64,000 nucleotides of DNA from Fusobacteriota bacterium (GTDB lineage Bacteria; Fusobacteriota; Fusobacteriia; JAPLKR01): positions 6,473-70,472 of the forward strand of contig JAPLKR010000103.1 in NCBI GenBank assembly GCA_026387965.1. The letters run 5' to 3'. Below the pieces are notes generated by a model. The model had not been told where the DNA came from. It did no database searches and saw only the letters and a list, made by a program, of their open reading frames with translations. Each line of letters opens with the position of its first letter. Within the stretch, counting starts at the first letter, position 1. Of this stretch, positions 56,969-64,000 are shown one piece after another. The position numbers and the translations under genes are program-made.

Positions 56969-58090
56969 CTAATTACTTGCTCCACTTACTGAAAAAGTCG
57001 ATGCTTGATTTTGTGTCTCTGCTGAAATGACAGAAAACTGCTGATTAGCCGAAGTTATCCCTGATTGATTTTGAGAACTTGTATTAACGTATACTTTAGC
57101 AACGACCGAAAGTCCAAGACCAATATGGTATTTTTGAATCAAACTCGGATCATCAAATGTGATGTTAACAGGAACTCTTTGCACTACTTTAACAAAGTTC
57201 CCCGTGGCATTTTCTGGAGGAAGAAGGCTAAACACTGATCCTGTCCCCGCTTGTGTACTTTGTACCGTGCCTTTAAATATAACTCCAGGTACAGCATCAA
57301 GAGTGATATCTACTTTATCACCTACTTTAATTTTCCCCATTTGAGTCTCTTTAAAGTTAGCACTAATCCACATCTGCGTTGTTACAAGCGCAAATATGGG
57401 AGACCCCGATTGTACAAAATCCCCGACTTGCACACTGCTCATAGTAATGTATCCTGAAAAAGGTGCGTATATATTAGTATACGATACATTTAAGTTTGCA
57501 TTACTTAGCTGTGCTTGAAGGACTTTCACATTATCTTGCTGCGCTTGAAGATCGCTTTGCATCCCTTGAAGCGTCTTTTGTGCTACTTGAAGATTCGTCA
57601 CTGCATTATCTACATCTTGCTGACTTACAGCATCTTGAATGCTAAGCTTTTCAAGCCTTGCAACTGTTTTTTCACTGTTTTTTACCGAGTCCCCTTGAGC
57701 TGAAATTTTAGCTTGAAGAGCCGCAACTTGTGCAGATGCCCCTGAGATTTGTGCTTGTACTGCTTGCACATTGGTCTTGTATCCACGTGAATCAATGGTT
57801 AAAAGGAGTTGACCTTTTTGAACATATTGATTATTTACAACACTGATGGATGTAATATGCCCCGATACATTTGAAGCAATATTTATTGGATTTCCACTAA
57901 TGAAAGCATCATCTGTGGATTGGTATTTTGACATTTGTTTATACGCATACGCACCAAATAGTGCAATGATGACTATTACAACAATAAATATAATAAGTTT
58001 CTTTTTAGACTTTTTATGGGTCGTTTTTACTTCAGAAACACCCTCTTCATTTTTCTCTAACTCGTTCGTTTTAACACTATTTTCCTGCAT
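56969..58090 (-). CDS. EmrA/HlyD-type membrane fusion protein
   Basis: 373 aa. An acidic cytoplasmic N-terminus, one membrane helix (LIIFIVVIVIIALFGAYAY), a biotinyl-lipoyl half-motif (VSGHITSISVVNNQYVQKGQLLLTID), a long coiled coil (about 95-210), the second lipoyl half (IYAPFSGYITMSSVQVGDFVQSG) and a beta-barrel. Links the EmrB-like pump to the TolC-like channel in the periplasm. Confidence 0.92.
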   Translation of the reverse strand: MQENSVKTNELEKNEEGVSEVKTTHKKSKKKLIIFIVVIVIIALFGAYAYKQMSKYQSTDDAFISGNPINIASNVSGHITSISVVNNQYVQKGQLLLTIDSRGYKTNVQAVQAQISGASAQVAALQAKISAQGDSVKNSEKTVARLEKLSIQDAVSQQDVDNAVTNLQVAQKTLQGMQSDLQAQQDNVKVLQAQLSNANLNVSYTNIYAPFSGYITMSSVQVGDFVQSGSPIFALVTTQMWISANFKETQMGKIKVGDKVDITLDAVPGVIFKGTVQSTQAGTGSVFSLLPPENATGNFVKVVQRVPVNITFDDPSLIQKYHIGLGLSVVAKVYVNTSSQNQSGITSANQQFSVISAETQNQASTFSVSGASN

Positions 58091-58099
58091 ATTCTGCTC

Positions 58100-60319
58100 C
58101 TAATTTATATTGAACTCTTTTCCAAAATCACTATCACTCACACTCGCCATATTTAAAATGGATTTTAACTGTGCAATTGCTTCAAAATAACTATATTTCA
58201 AATTAACATCTTGCGTCAGTGCTTGAAAGTCAGCATTTTGAGCACTTAAAAAGTCCGTAATATTACTTGTTCCTGCTTGAAACTGCGCTTGAGCAAGAAG
58301 TAAACTTTTATTTGAACTTATTACATTTGAAGCACTATTGTCTTTAGCATACAAAATCATTGAAATTTGATTGATTGACGTATCAATTTGATTTTCAACT
58401 TGTGCTACGCCCCAATTGTATTGCTCAGTCAAACTGCTCACTTTACTTTTAGCTGATTTCGCACTATTAGTTGTCGTAAATCCTGTAAAGAGCGGATAAC
58501 TTACTTGCACACCCAGTGACCAATTCGTATTACCTTTGCCACTAATAAGGGCATTCATCATTGGCGTATAGGCCCCCATATCGTTTGGATATATTGGATT
58601 TGACTGGGAAATAACTTGAGAGAGTTGTCCAAAAGCCGATACCGTTGGTAAAACAAACTGATTGTTTTGATACTCTTCATTGTATTTTGCTATCTGGATT
58701 TGACTTTGAAGCAGTTGTAGCTGTAAATTATTTTTTAGCACATAAGCATAGAGTTTTGTCTTTAACTCATTAATTGCTTGAGGTGAGGGAACTACCGCTT
58801 GTAGCGAGTTCGTTAAATCATTATATGAAATGTCCGCTAAGCTGGCCCCACTCATAGAACTATTTCCCGTTAACATAACAAGTGACGAACGGGCATTTTT
58901 TACTGACAGTTGTGAATTCAAATACTGATTTTTATAGCTCATTTGTTGACTTTGAAGTCTTAAAACCGACTCCATATCACCAGTACCTACCGCTTGAGCC
59001 GACTGAGCTAATTTCAAATTGGTATTAATTACATCTAACGAATTTTTCACAAGCTTTGAATTCGCCTGAGCTTGAAGTAAATTCAAGTAGCTTTGAACTG
59101 TCTGTGTATAGATAGAATTAATGGTTTGATCTCGATTTAAACTCTCCATAGTATACGTAACGGCTGCTTGCTTACTTGCGAAATTCAGATCCCCATTGTA
59201 TATCACTTGAGAGAGCTGTAGATTCCCCGTAGTCGCAAACTGTCTTGCTTGTCCCATGGCGTATTCTGCTTGATTGGCATTGATAGTCACACCTTGTAAA
59301 TTCGCACTAAGTTGTGGCATATAAGCACCGTTAATGGAATCGACTTGATATCCGGTTGACTCAACGTTTTGATTTGCACTGAGTATCGCTGGATTATTAG
59401 AAAGCATATAACTCAGTAGCGCTGGAAGTGTTACACTTGCCCCACTATAGCTCTCACCTGAGTAATTAGAACTGTTCAGATATGATGAGGCTAATGTAGA
59501 ATTTTGTGTCCCACTGCTTGAAATAGTTGCGTCATAAAATGGTACTTGAGTAACAGTGATTCCTAAATTATAGAGAAAATGATTTTTTAAATTCATCATA
59601 ATGGTACCTGCGATTGTCTGAGCAATTGGGCCAGAATCTACCACAACATTTGCCGAGCTTAACAGTTCATTTTGTGTTGAATATACTGCAAGTCCATCTT
59701 TATGACTGCTCATAAACTGAAGTAAGGTTGATTTATCTGCAGCTGATAGGCTCTCAGTGGGAAGTACAACGATACACTGTCCGGGTGATAACGCATTCTC
59801 AGAAGCATTTAAACTCTGTAAATCCACACAAGTGATGTTCACTTCATTTTGCTGAGCGATTTTTATGACCTCATTTTTCAAATCAGGTAGCGTATAAAGT
59901 GATGTTGGTACAACGATGATATAATTTTTGATATTTGCATTTTCTTTAATATTTAAAATGATATTATCGAGGTTATAGAGATTTTCTAAAACAACCGTAT
60001 TCCCGATGCTTCCCCCTTTTACAGCGGACGCGGCAACAGCAAAGCTAGAAATTTTCGACACTGTCACGGCTTGTGATTCGGGGTACCCCACGGCAATATT
60101 GGCACTCGCAGTATTTGAAAAGCTCGCACTTCCTGTAAATGGTACACTTGTAAATTGAAATGCATCCTTTTGTGTTGCAGATGCTGCTTGTAAATCTTGA
60201 TAGATCAGGTTTGACATGCCATTACTTGGAGAAAACTGAACACTACACTCAATTCCTGTGGCAAAAGTGGTCAATGCCATCACTGAAAAAATGACTCCAC
60301 ACATTATTTTACTTTTCAC
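58100..60319 (-). CDS. TolC-like outer-membrane efflux protein with an extra N-terminal domain
   Basis: 739 aa, about 270 longer than a typical TolC. Signal peptide, then residues about 85-265 show alternating beta-alpha segments (NYIIVVPTSLYTL, CIVVLPTESLSAADKSTLLQF, GLAVYSTQNELLSSANVVVDSG, IAGTIMMNLKN) resembling an ABC-transporter substrate-binding-type domain. From about 300 it is a TolC/OEP channel: two repeats with long helices (NVESTGYQVDSINGAYMPQL and LYAYVLKNNLQLQLLQSQIQ). The start overlaps the tetR end by 11 nt. The role of the extra domain is unknown; inference: a periplasmic ligand or adaptor contact. Confidence 0.85.
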   Translation of the reverse strand: MKSKIMCGVIFSVMALTTFATGIECSVQFSPSNGMSNLIYQDLQAASATQKDAFQFTSVPFTGSASFSNTASANIAVGYPESQAVTVSKISSFAVAASAVKGGSIGNTVVLENLYNLDNIILNIKENANIKNYIIVVPTSLYTLPDLKNEVIKIAQQNEVNITCVDLQSLNASENALSPGQCIVVLPTESLSAADKSTLLQFMSSHKDGLAVYSTQNELLSSANVVVDSGPIAQTIAGTIMMNLKNHFLYNLGITVTQVPFYDATISSSGTQNSTLASSYLNSSNYSGESYSGASVTLPALLSYMLSNNPAILSANQNVESTGYQVDSINGAYMPQLSANLQGVTINANQAEYAMGQARQFATTGNLQLSQVIYNGDLNFASKQAAVTYTMESLNRDQTINSIYTQTVQSYLNLLQAQANSKLVKNSLDVINTNLKLAQSAQAVGTGDMESVLRLQSQQMSYKNQYLNSQLSVKNARSSLVMLTGNSSMSGASLADISYNDLTNSLQAVVPSPQAINELKTKLYAYVLKNNLQLQLLQSQIQIAKYNEEYQNNQFVLPTVSAFGQLSQVISQSNPIYPNDMGAYTPMMNALISGKGNTNWSLGVQVSYPLFTGFTTTNSAKSAKSKVSSLTEQYNWGVAQVENQIDTSINQISMILYAKDNSASNVISSNKSLLLAQAQFQAGTSNITDFLSAQNADFQALTQDVNLKYSYFEAIAQLKSILNMASVSDSDFGKEFNIN

Positions 60320-61001
60320 TCTTCGTCTCCTTTTTACTTCCTATCCCATTGATTAATATATCAACAAGGACCTTAAAATCCTCCTCTGGCTCACTTTTAA
60401 AAAAACTTGGTACAAAGCGATTAAGAAGTATGTATCCAATGAGCATACTCATTCCTGCTCTTAGAATTTGTTTACTCTCAATATCTCGTACTTCTCCCTG
60501 CTCCTTTTGTGCTTCCACAACCCCTAACCCTAAATTCAGGATATCTTCAGAAATTTTTTCTGTAAACAGAGTCCGAATATCCTTATTATACAAAGCTTCG
60601 ATGCAGAGTATTTTCAATATATCCATATTTTCATCGATTAAATGGTAACGTTCTTTAAAGATAGTCTCAAGTAGCTCTGTAATAGACTCTTTTTTGCTCT
60701 TTTCTAAAATTTTACGATTTTTTTCTAGAAGTATGGGACGGTAAAATTTAATTACAAGGGGGATAATCATCTCCATTAAAATATCTTCCTTTTTAGGAAA
60801 GTATCTAAATATCGTCCCTTCAGCCACATCCGCCTCTTTGGCTATCTCACTTGTCCTACTCCCAGCAAATCCACGCTTAGAAAAAATCTTAATAGCGGCA
60901 TTAAGTACCCTTTTGTACTTTTCGCCACTCTCTTTTTTATTTTCATTTAACTCTTTTGAGACGCTCTCTTCCCAAAATTTTTCAATATCTTCACTTCTCA
61001 T
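60309..61001 (-). CDS. TetR-family repressor of the efflux operon
   Basis: 230 aa from the ATG at 61001 (GAGAGGA upstream); the frame extends to 61019 without support. The HTH is RVLNAAIKIFSKRGFAGSRTSEIAKEADVAEGTIFRYFPKKEDIL (residues about 30-75), and the C-terminal helices form the ligand/dimer domain. It is the first gene of the operon tetR-tolC-emrA-emrB and its promoter overlaps a palindrome, so negative autoregulation relieved by a drug-like ligand is likely. Confidence 0.9.
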   Translation of the reverse strand: MRSEDIEKFWEESVSKELNENKKESGEKYKRVLNAAIKIFSKRGFAGSRTSEIAKEADVAEGTIFRYFPKKEDILMEMIIPLVIKFYRPILLEKNRKILEKSKKESITELLETIFKERYHLIDENMDILKILCIEALYNKDIRTLFTEKISEDILNLGLGVVEAQKEQGEVRDIESKQILRAGMSMLIGYILLNRFVPSFFKSEPEEDFKVLVDILINGIGSKKETKSEK

Positions 61002-61024
61002 ATCTATTCCTCTCAACATAAAAG

Positions 61025-61038
61025 TGAGTATTCACTCA
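61025..61038. promoter_or_regulatory. Likely TetR operator
   Basis: TGAGT-ATTC-ACTCA, a short palindrome of the form commonly bound by TetR/AcrR-type repressors. It sits between the -10 box and the tetR start codon, over the predicted transcription start. Confidence 0.65.
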
Positions 61039-61044
61039 TGATTA

Positions 61045-61074
61045 ATTATAACAAAAAAAGCATTGAAAAGTCAA
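61045..61074 (-). promoter_or_regulatory. Promoter of the tetR-efflux operon
   Basis: TTGACT and TATAAT with an 18-nt spacer on the minus strand, directly upstream of the palindromic operator. Confidence 0.75.
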
Positions 61075-61164
61075 ATGCGTTTTTTAATTGTATGGATTAT
61101 AATTGTTTGATTTTGATACTCAAACATTTATATCCGATTAAAATGTATATATCAATTTACAGAG

Positions 61165-61243
61165 TAGGTCAAAAACTATAGTAACATCTTAACACTCCCT
61201 CTAGATTTTTCTTTTCATAGGGGGAGCTAGAGGGGGTAGATTT
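61165..61243. repeat. 79-bp direct repeat, copy A
   Basis: Begins TAGGTCAAAAACTATAGTAA and ends TAGAGGGGGTAGATTT. It matches copy B (61506-61584) at most positions. Each copy contains an internal inverted repeat (CCCTCTAG ... CTAGAGGG). The copies flank 262 bp without a gene. Confidence 0.8.
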
Positions 61244-61505
61244 CTCTTTTTTTATTTGGTTAAACTATATTCTGTTTTTTCGCTATACGGGATATAAGGC
61301 TATTTCTAATTTATAGACTATTCTCCCTAGTAGCGCCTCACTTTTGGCATTGTCCCAAAAGTAAGCAAAAAGTCTAGTCCGTGACATTTTCCCTAAAATT
61401 CTTTCAGTTCGCTGACATTTTTCGCAAACTCGTTTCGGTCAAACAGTGCGAAAAAAGTAGGCTCCTTTGAAACAATTTTTTACGGTAAAATCCCAATGAA
61501 CGGGG
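61244..61505. other. Non-coding spacer between 79-bp repeats
   Basis: 262 bp flanked by the two direct repeats. No credible gene. Some repeat-like segments occur (CAAAAGTAAGCAAAAAG, TTTTCGCAAACTCGTTTCGG), suggesting remnants of small mobile or repetitive DNA. Confidence 0.4.
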
Positions 61506-61584
61506 TAAGTCAAAAACTATAGTAACAGCTTATTCCGCCCCCTAGATTTTTCATTTCATAGGGGGAACTAGAGGGGGTAGATTT
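61506..61584. repeat. 79-bp direct repeat, copy B
   Basis: Begins TAAGTCAAAAACTATAGTAA and ends TAGAGGGGGTAGATTT, two bases before the YdbC gene stop codon. Same internal inverted repeat as copy A. Confidence 0.8.
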
Positions 61585-61585
61585 G

Positions 61586-61825
61586 CTACTCCATCTCCAA
61601 GCTATCCAAGTCCAACTCACTTAGTAGCTTTTTTAGTGCTATTAGCTCTTTTCTGTTAAGCGTCACACCTTTCTCCATCATCTCATGAGATTCATCCCAA
61701 TCACGAATATCAGCCTTTGCTCCCCGTGAGTTCCACGAAATGAGGTTAAGCTCTTTTTGCCATCCTTTAGAACTTTCACCTAATACACCTAATTTTTCTA
61801 CTATGTCAAATTTTATCTCCGCCAT
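61586..61825 (-). CDS. YdbC/PC4-like single-strand nucleic-acid-binding protein
   Basis: 79 aa. One PC4-type beta-sheet plus helix: IKFDIVEKLGVLGE, KELNLISWNSRGAKADIRDW and a C-terminal helix VTLNRKELIALKKLL. Lactococcal YdbC, a PC4 homologue, binds single-stranded DNA/RNA. A GGAGG site lies upstream. It is isolated between repeats in the accessory region. Confidence 0.82.
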   Translation of the reverse strand: MAEIKFDIVEKLGVLGESSKGWQKELNLISWNSRGAKADIRDWDESHEMMEKGVTLNRKELIALKKLLSELDLDSLEME

Positions 61826-61890
61826 TTTAAACCTCCAAAATTATTTATTTGCCACTGCTTTATACTGTTAAACATTTCTTTTCACTCCTT

Positions 61891-61970
61891 TGTCATGTCG
61901 AGCAACGCCGAGACATCTGCTCTTTTAAACATAGATTTCTCCATTACGTTACACTTCAGTCGAAATGACA
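61891..61970. repeat. Dispersed palindromic repeat, copy 2
   Basis: 80 bp with ends TGTCA...TGACA and the internal GCCGAGACATCT block shared with the 16022-16093 copy (GCCGAGAGATCT). The 3' arm is more diverged. Confidence 0.6.
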
Positions 61971-61987
61971 TATTATCACTTCCCAAC

Positions 61988-62213
61988 TCATCTTACAATC
62001 TCTTTTTCCTCTTCTGTCAGCTCATACAATCCAATCCCCCTACCCTAGCTCTTTAATCTTACTCTCAATATACTCTTGCTCCTCTTGACTAAGCCCATAT
62101 TTAGTATAAAGTTGTACATCAATCTCTTTAATGCTCTTATTCCAATCAATATCAGAATTTTGAGTAAAATCTTGAAGTGGCACGAATTTATAAGTTTTTG
62201 CTGTAGCATTACG
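61988..62213 (-). pseudogene. Remnants of DNA-methyltransferase C-termini
   Basis: In one minus-strand frame from about 62213 to the TAG at 62045: YKFVPLQDFTQNSDIDWNKS followed by IKEIDVQLYTKYGLSQEEQ. This resembles the extreme C-terminus of adenine-specific methylases of restriction-modification systems (an 'IDxQLYxKYGL' tail). Immediately downstream a second tail (IGLYELTEEEKEIVR, stop at 61988) resembles another such C-terminus. Nothing of the catalytic domains remains. Similarity is judged from memory of the family. Confidence 0.5.
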
Positions 62214-62359
62214 CTATGGGGAAGAATTTTCACACATCATACTTTCTTTTATCCATGAACATCTTAACTTATCCGTGGTAAAAAAATAAGCATCTATTTT
62301 TATATCTATAGCCTATATTTATAGTTTGTCAGAATATATTTTTTCAGTTAGAATTATGT
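62214..62359. other. Non-coding AT-rich stretch
   Basis: No gene, repeat or clear signal seen between the methyltransferase remnants and the promoter at 62360. Confidence 0.4.
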
Positions 62360-62388
62360 TTGTATCTATAAAAAAAATTTGCTATATT
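62360..62388 (+). promoter_or_regulatory. Promoter of the structured RNA unit
   Basis: TTGTAT and TATATT with a 17-nt spacer. The predicted start is near 62395, about 210 nt before a strong terminator, with no open frame of note between them. Confidence 0.5.
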
Positions 62389-62394
62389 GTAGAT

Positions 62395-62605
62395 AATAGT
62401 TGTTTTGATTTAATATGCCCTTGAGATTTTGCGTAAACGTAAGACGAAATTGAACTTAAAAGTCGAGCACTGTCTGAGCAAAGCTAGTTTGCAAGACATC
62501 TTAGCGAAATGAGTATGAAGTAGCAAAATCTCAGTAGGCTAGACTTTTGGAATTCAAGTATAATAAGAACCGTTAAGAGTAATTAACTCTTTGCGGTTTT
62601 TTTTT
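62395..62605 (+). ncRNA. Candidate structured non-coding RNA or leader
   Basis: Between a promoter and a terminator lie three sets of complementary arms. Stem A: GAGATTTTGC (62423-62432) with GCAAAATCTC (62523-62532), perfect. Stem B: TTGAACTTAAAAGTCGAGC (62450-62468 region) with GCTAGACTTTTGGAATTCAA (62538-62557), one internal loop. Stem C: TGTCT..GCAAA/TTTGC..AGACA (62471-62497). A and B interleave, so they form either a pseudoknot or alternative structures. No known RNA family recognised. It might instead be DNA-level repeat structure. Confidence 0.4.
62568..62605 (+). terminator. Strong intrinsic terminator
   Basis: AACCGTTAAGAGT pairs with ACTCTTTGCGGTT (one mismatch) followed by a run of T. 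It ends the structured unit about 150 nt before the replication protein gene. Confidence 0.85.
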
Positions 62606-62637
62606 ACAATTAATTATACATTGAGGGGAGAGAAAAA

Positions 62638-62708
62638 ACAAGCCCCGACCCATGAGGGAGAAGAAAAACGGTTTTATAAAAGGCTTTAGCCTTTTGTACT
62701 GGGCTTGT
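62638..62708 (+). other. Nested inverted repeats upstream of the Rep gene (possible origin or leader)
   Basis: Outer arms ACAAGCCC (62638-62645) and GGGCTTGT (62701-62708) enclose an inner hairpin AAAAGGCT/AGCCTTTT (62678-62695). The position just before an HUH replication gene fits a double-strand origin or a translational control structure. No nick site can be identified from sequence alone. Confidence 0.4.
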
Positions 62709-62751
62709 CGTATAACACACTAAAGGCGAAAAACAAAAAGGAGTTAAACCA

Positions 62752-63837
62752 ATGAGGGAATTTAATTTTTATGATGAAAAGATAAAACTCACTGGCAATG
62801 TTTTAGAGATTCGCAAATATGAATATGAGCAAATAAGAAATAAAGGCAATACTTCCCTATGGTCAGATAGATATATTATAGATTCTAACGAAAATACAAA
62901 ATTTATACTAGATACGTACAGTGGTAATCAATTTTATTCAATAAGAGAATTACAAGACCACTTTAACAGATTAGGAGATTATTCAAGCTATAATAACAAT
63001 TTACTCCTAAAACTTAAATATGCACTTTTAACAGATATACAAAAGCAACTTGTGAATAAAGTAAAAAGTATTTTCAGAGTTAAAGAAAAAATGATTGACA
63101 TAATCAACTCAAATTTACCCCTTGATGATATGCGACTTTTTAAAGTCCTAACGCTTACCTATTCAGAAGAGCAAAAAGACTTAAAACAATCGAATGAGCA
63201 ACTTAAAAACTTTATCAAAAGATTCAACTATAAATTTATGAAAAATGAAAATCTTAAATATATAGCAATCAAAGAATATCAAAAAAATGGTAATATTCAT
63301 TTTCATATAGTTTTGTTTAATGCACCATACATAAAAAAAGAGAAAATGATTGATATTGATGAATGCTGGGGCTTAGGAATGACTAACTACCAAGTAATTA
63401 AAGACGTTGACAACATAGGCTTATACATTGCAAAAATCATGGACTATATCTTTAAAGAACCTCAAAAAATGCTTGAAAAAATAACAGATGATACACTCCA
63501 GGACGAAGAAATTTTACAAATTATGGAAAGTAACAAAATAGTATTTGAAAAAAATCATAAATTCTATCAATGCTCCAGAGGTTTAAAAAGGGGCATCATA
63601 AAATATGTAGATAAAAATAGTGATGATATTAAGTATATAGAAACAATGATAAAAGAAGATAATCCACTAATAGAAACCTTTGAAGAAATAACAGTAGAAA
63701 GGGTTATATTACCGCCCTTAGAGGGTGAAAATGAAATAGTAAGATTTAATACGGGAAAGGTTATTATTAAACGCATTGTTTTTAAACATAAAGATGAGCG
63801 CTTAAAAATATTGCTAGAGTTTTTAAAAAAATTATGA
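62752..63837 (+). CDS. HUH-type rolling-circle replication initiator-like protein
   Basis: 361 aa with AAAGGAG upstream of the ATG. Rep motifs: FKVLTLTYSE (motif 1, about 130-139), YIAIKEYQKNGNIHFHIVLF (motif 2; His183 and His185 form the HUH pair) and LYIAKIMDYIFK (motif 3; Tyr225 with Lys228, or Tyr232 with Lys235). A following YQCSRGLKRG block is typical of Rep/ORF2-G2P-like initiators of plasmids and filamentous phages. It would nick one strand at an origin and stay linked through Tyr. It implies an integrated plasmid, conjugative or phage-like element extending beyond the window. Confidence 0.8.
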   Translation: MREFNFYDEKIKLTGNVLEIRKYEYEQIRNKGNTSLWSDRYIIDSNENTKFILDTYSGNQFYSIRELQDHFNRLGDYSSYNNNLLLKLKYALLTDIQKQLVNKVKSIFRVKEKMIDIINSNLPLDDMRLFKVLTLTYSEEQKDLKQSNEQLKNFIKRFNYKFMKNENLKYIAIKEYQKNGNIHFHIVLFNAPYIKKEKMIDIDECWGLGMTNYQVIKDVDNIGLYIAKIMDYIFKEPQKMLEKITDDTLQDEEILQIMESNKIVFEKNHKFYQCSRGLKRGIIKYVDKNSDDIKYIETMIKEDNPLIETFEEITVERVILPPLEGENEIVRFNTGKVIIKRIVFKHKDERLKILLEFLKKL

Positions 63838-63853
63838 AAGGAGACCTTAAAAA

Positions 63854-64000
63854 ATGACAGATAACGAGAAGTACGAAATTTTTAAAAAGATGTATGATGA
63901 ATGTATTGAAAAAGGTAGAGTTTTTGTAAATACGGCATTAGAGATTAAAAATAAGGTTTTAGATACACTGCAAATTGAAAATAAAGAGGAGAATTTAGAA
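63854..64000 (+). CDS. Partial gene following Rep, unknown
   Basis: 49 codons from an ATG at 63854 to the window end, with AAGGAGA 9 nt upstream. The visible part is charged and helical (NEKYEIFKKMYDECIEKGRVF). No family recognised. It is 16 nt after the Rep stop, so likely the next gene of the same element. Confidence 0.6.
   Translation, partial: MTDNEKYEIFKKMYDECIEKGRVFVNTALEIKNKVLDTLQIENKEENLE

Noticed and set aside
61165-61584. CRISPR array
   Set aside because: Only two repeat copies of 79 bp separated by 262 bp, no regular spacers and no cas genes.
62395-62605. tmRNA, 6S RNA or RNase P RNA
   Set aside because: No tRNA-like CCA end, no tag-peptide frame, no long single hairpin with a central bubble and no recognisable RNase P core.

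Overview
The window is AT-rich chromosomal DNA from an anaerobic diderm bacterium. A double membrane is shown by two LptF/LptG-type permeases, LptB, LptC/LptA-like bridge proteins, beta-barrel proteins ending in aromatic residues, several lipoproteins and a tripartite drug pump. The mix of a guanine riboswitch, PTS remnants, DUF4250, a YdbC/PC4 protein, an N-terminal-rubredoxin rubrerythrin and strong AGGAGG ribosome sites fits Fusobacteriota best, with Negativicutes as the alternative. This placement is inference from gene content.

Layout. 0.2-3.9 kb (minus): folC, a DUF445 membrane protein, a VOC protein and a PL7 alginate-lyase-like enzyme. 4.0-9.4 kb (plus): a geranylgeranyl-reductase-family flavoprotein, three consecutive lytic transglycosylases (one with four LysM domains, two lipoproteins) and a COG2509-type flavoprotein. 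9.4-13.3 kb (plus): a decaying sugar locus with an apparent UTRA-regulator remnant, an intact DUF7916 gene, a shattered PTS EIIC gene, a frameshifted hexapeptide acyltransferase and an intact SIS protein. 13.7-19.6 kb: a purine permease under a guanine riboswitch, a HIT protein, a 57-aa secreted peptide, a beta-barrel porin, a second porin copy lacking a signal peptide, and rubrerythrin. 19.7-24.5 kb (minus): a promoter-led series trxB, two lipoproteins, ROK kinase, RhaT-like transporter, DUF4250 and a secreted protein. 24.6-30 kb: a broken iron alcohol dehydrogenase, a parvulin-like lipoprotein and a SWIM/SNF2 helicase.

30.1-53.6 kb (minus) is a long co-directional envelope and core block: dusB, mutS, a 932-aa LptC/LptA-type protein, a second frameshifted one, lptB, alaS, ruvX, secD, secF, a small winged-helix protein, alr, cvpA, lptF, lptG, an M16 peptidase, dut, minD, minE, rodA and a pseudouridine synthase. 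It joins lipopolysaccharide export, protein export, peptidoglycan precursor supply, elongation and division-site placement. 53.8-55 kb has a Bax1-I protein and rpsT, each behind a clear sigma70-type promoter. 55-61 kb has a VOC protein and a TetR-controlled TolC-EmrA-EmrB exporter.

61-64 kb is accessory DNA: a pair of 79-bp direct repeats, a YdbC/PC4 gene, a dispersed palindromic repeat, apparent methyltransferase C-terminus remnants, a promoter-structured RNA-terminator unit, and an HUH-type rolling-circle replication protein followed by a gene cut by the window edge. I saw no tRNA, rRNA or CRISPR array. Several genes are damaged (EIIC, acyltransferase, alcohol dehydrogenase, dut, second lptC/A gene, second porin). 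The first three look like real decay; single-base defects in the others could also be sequence errors.
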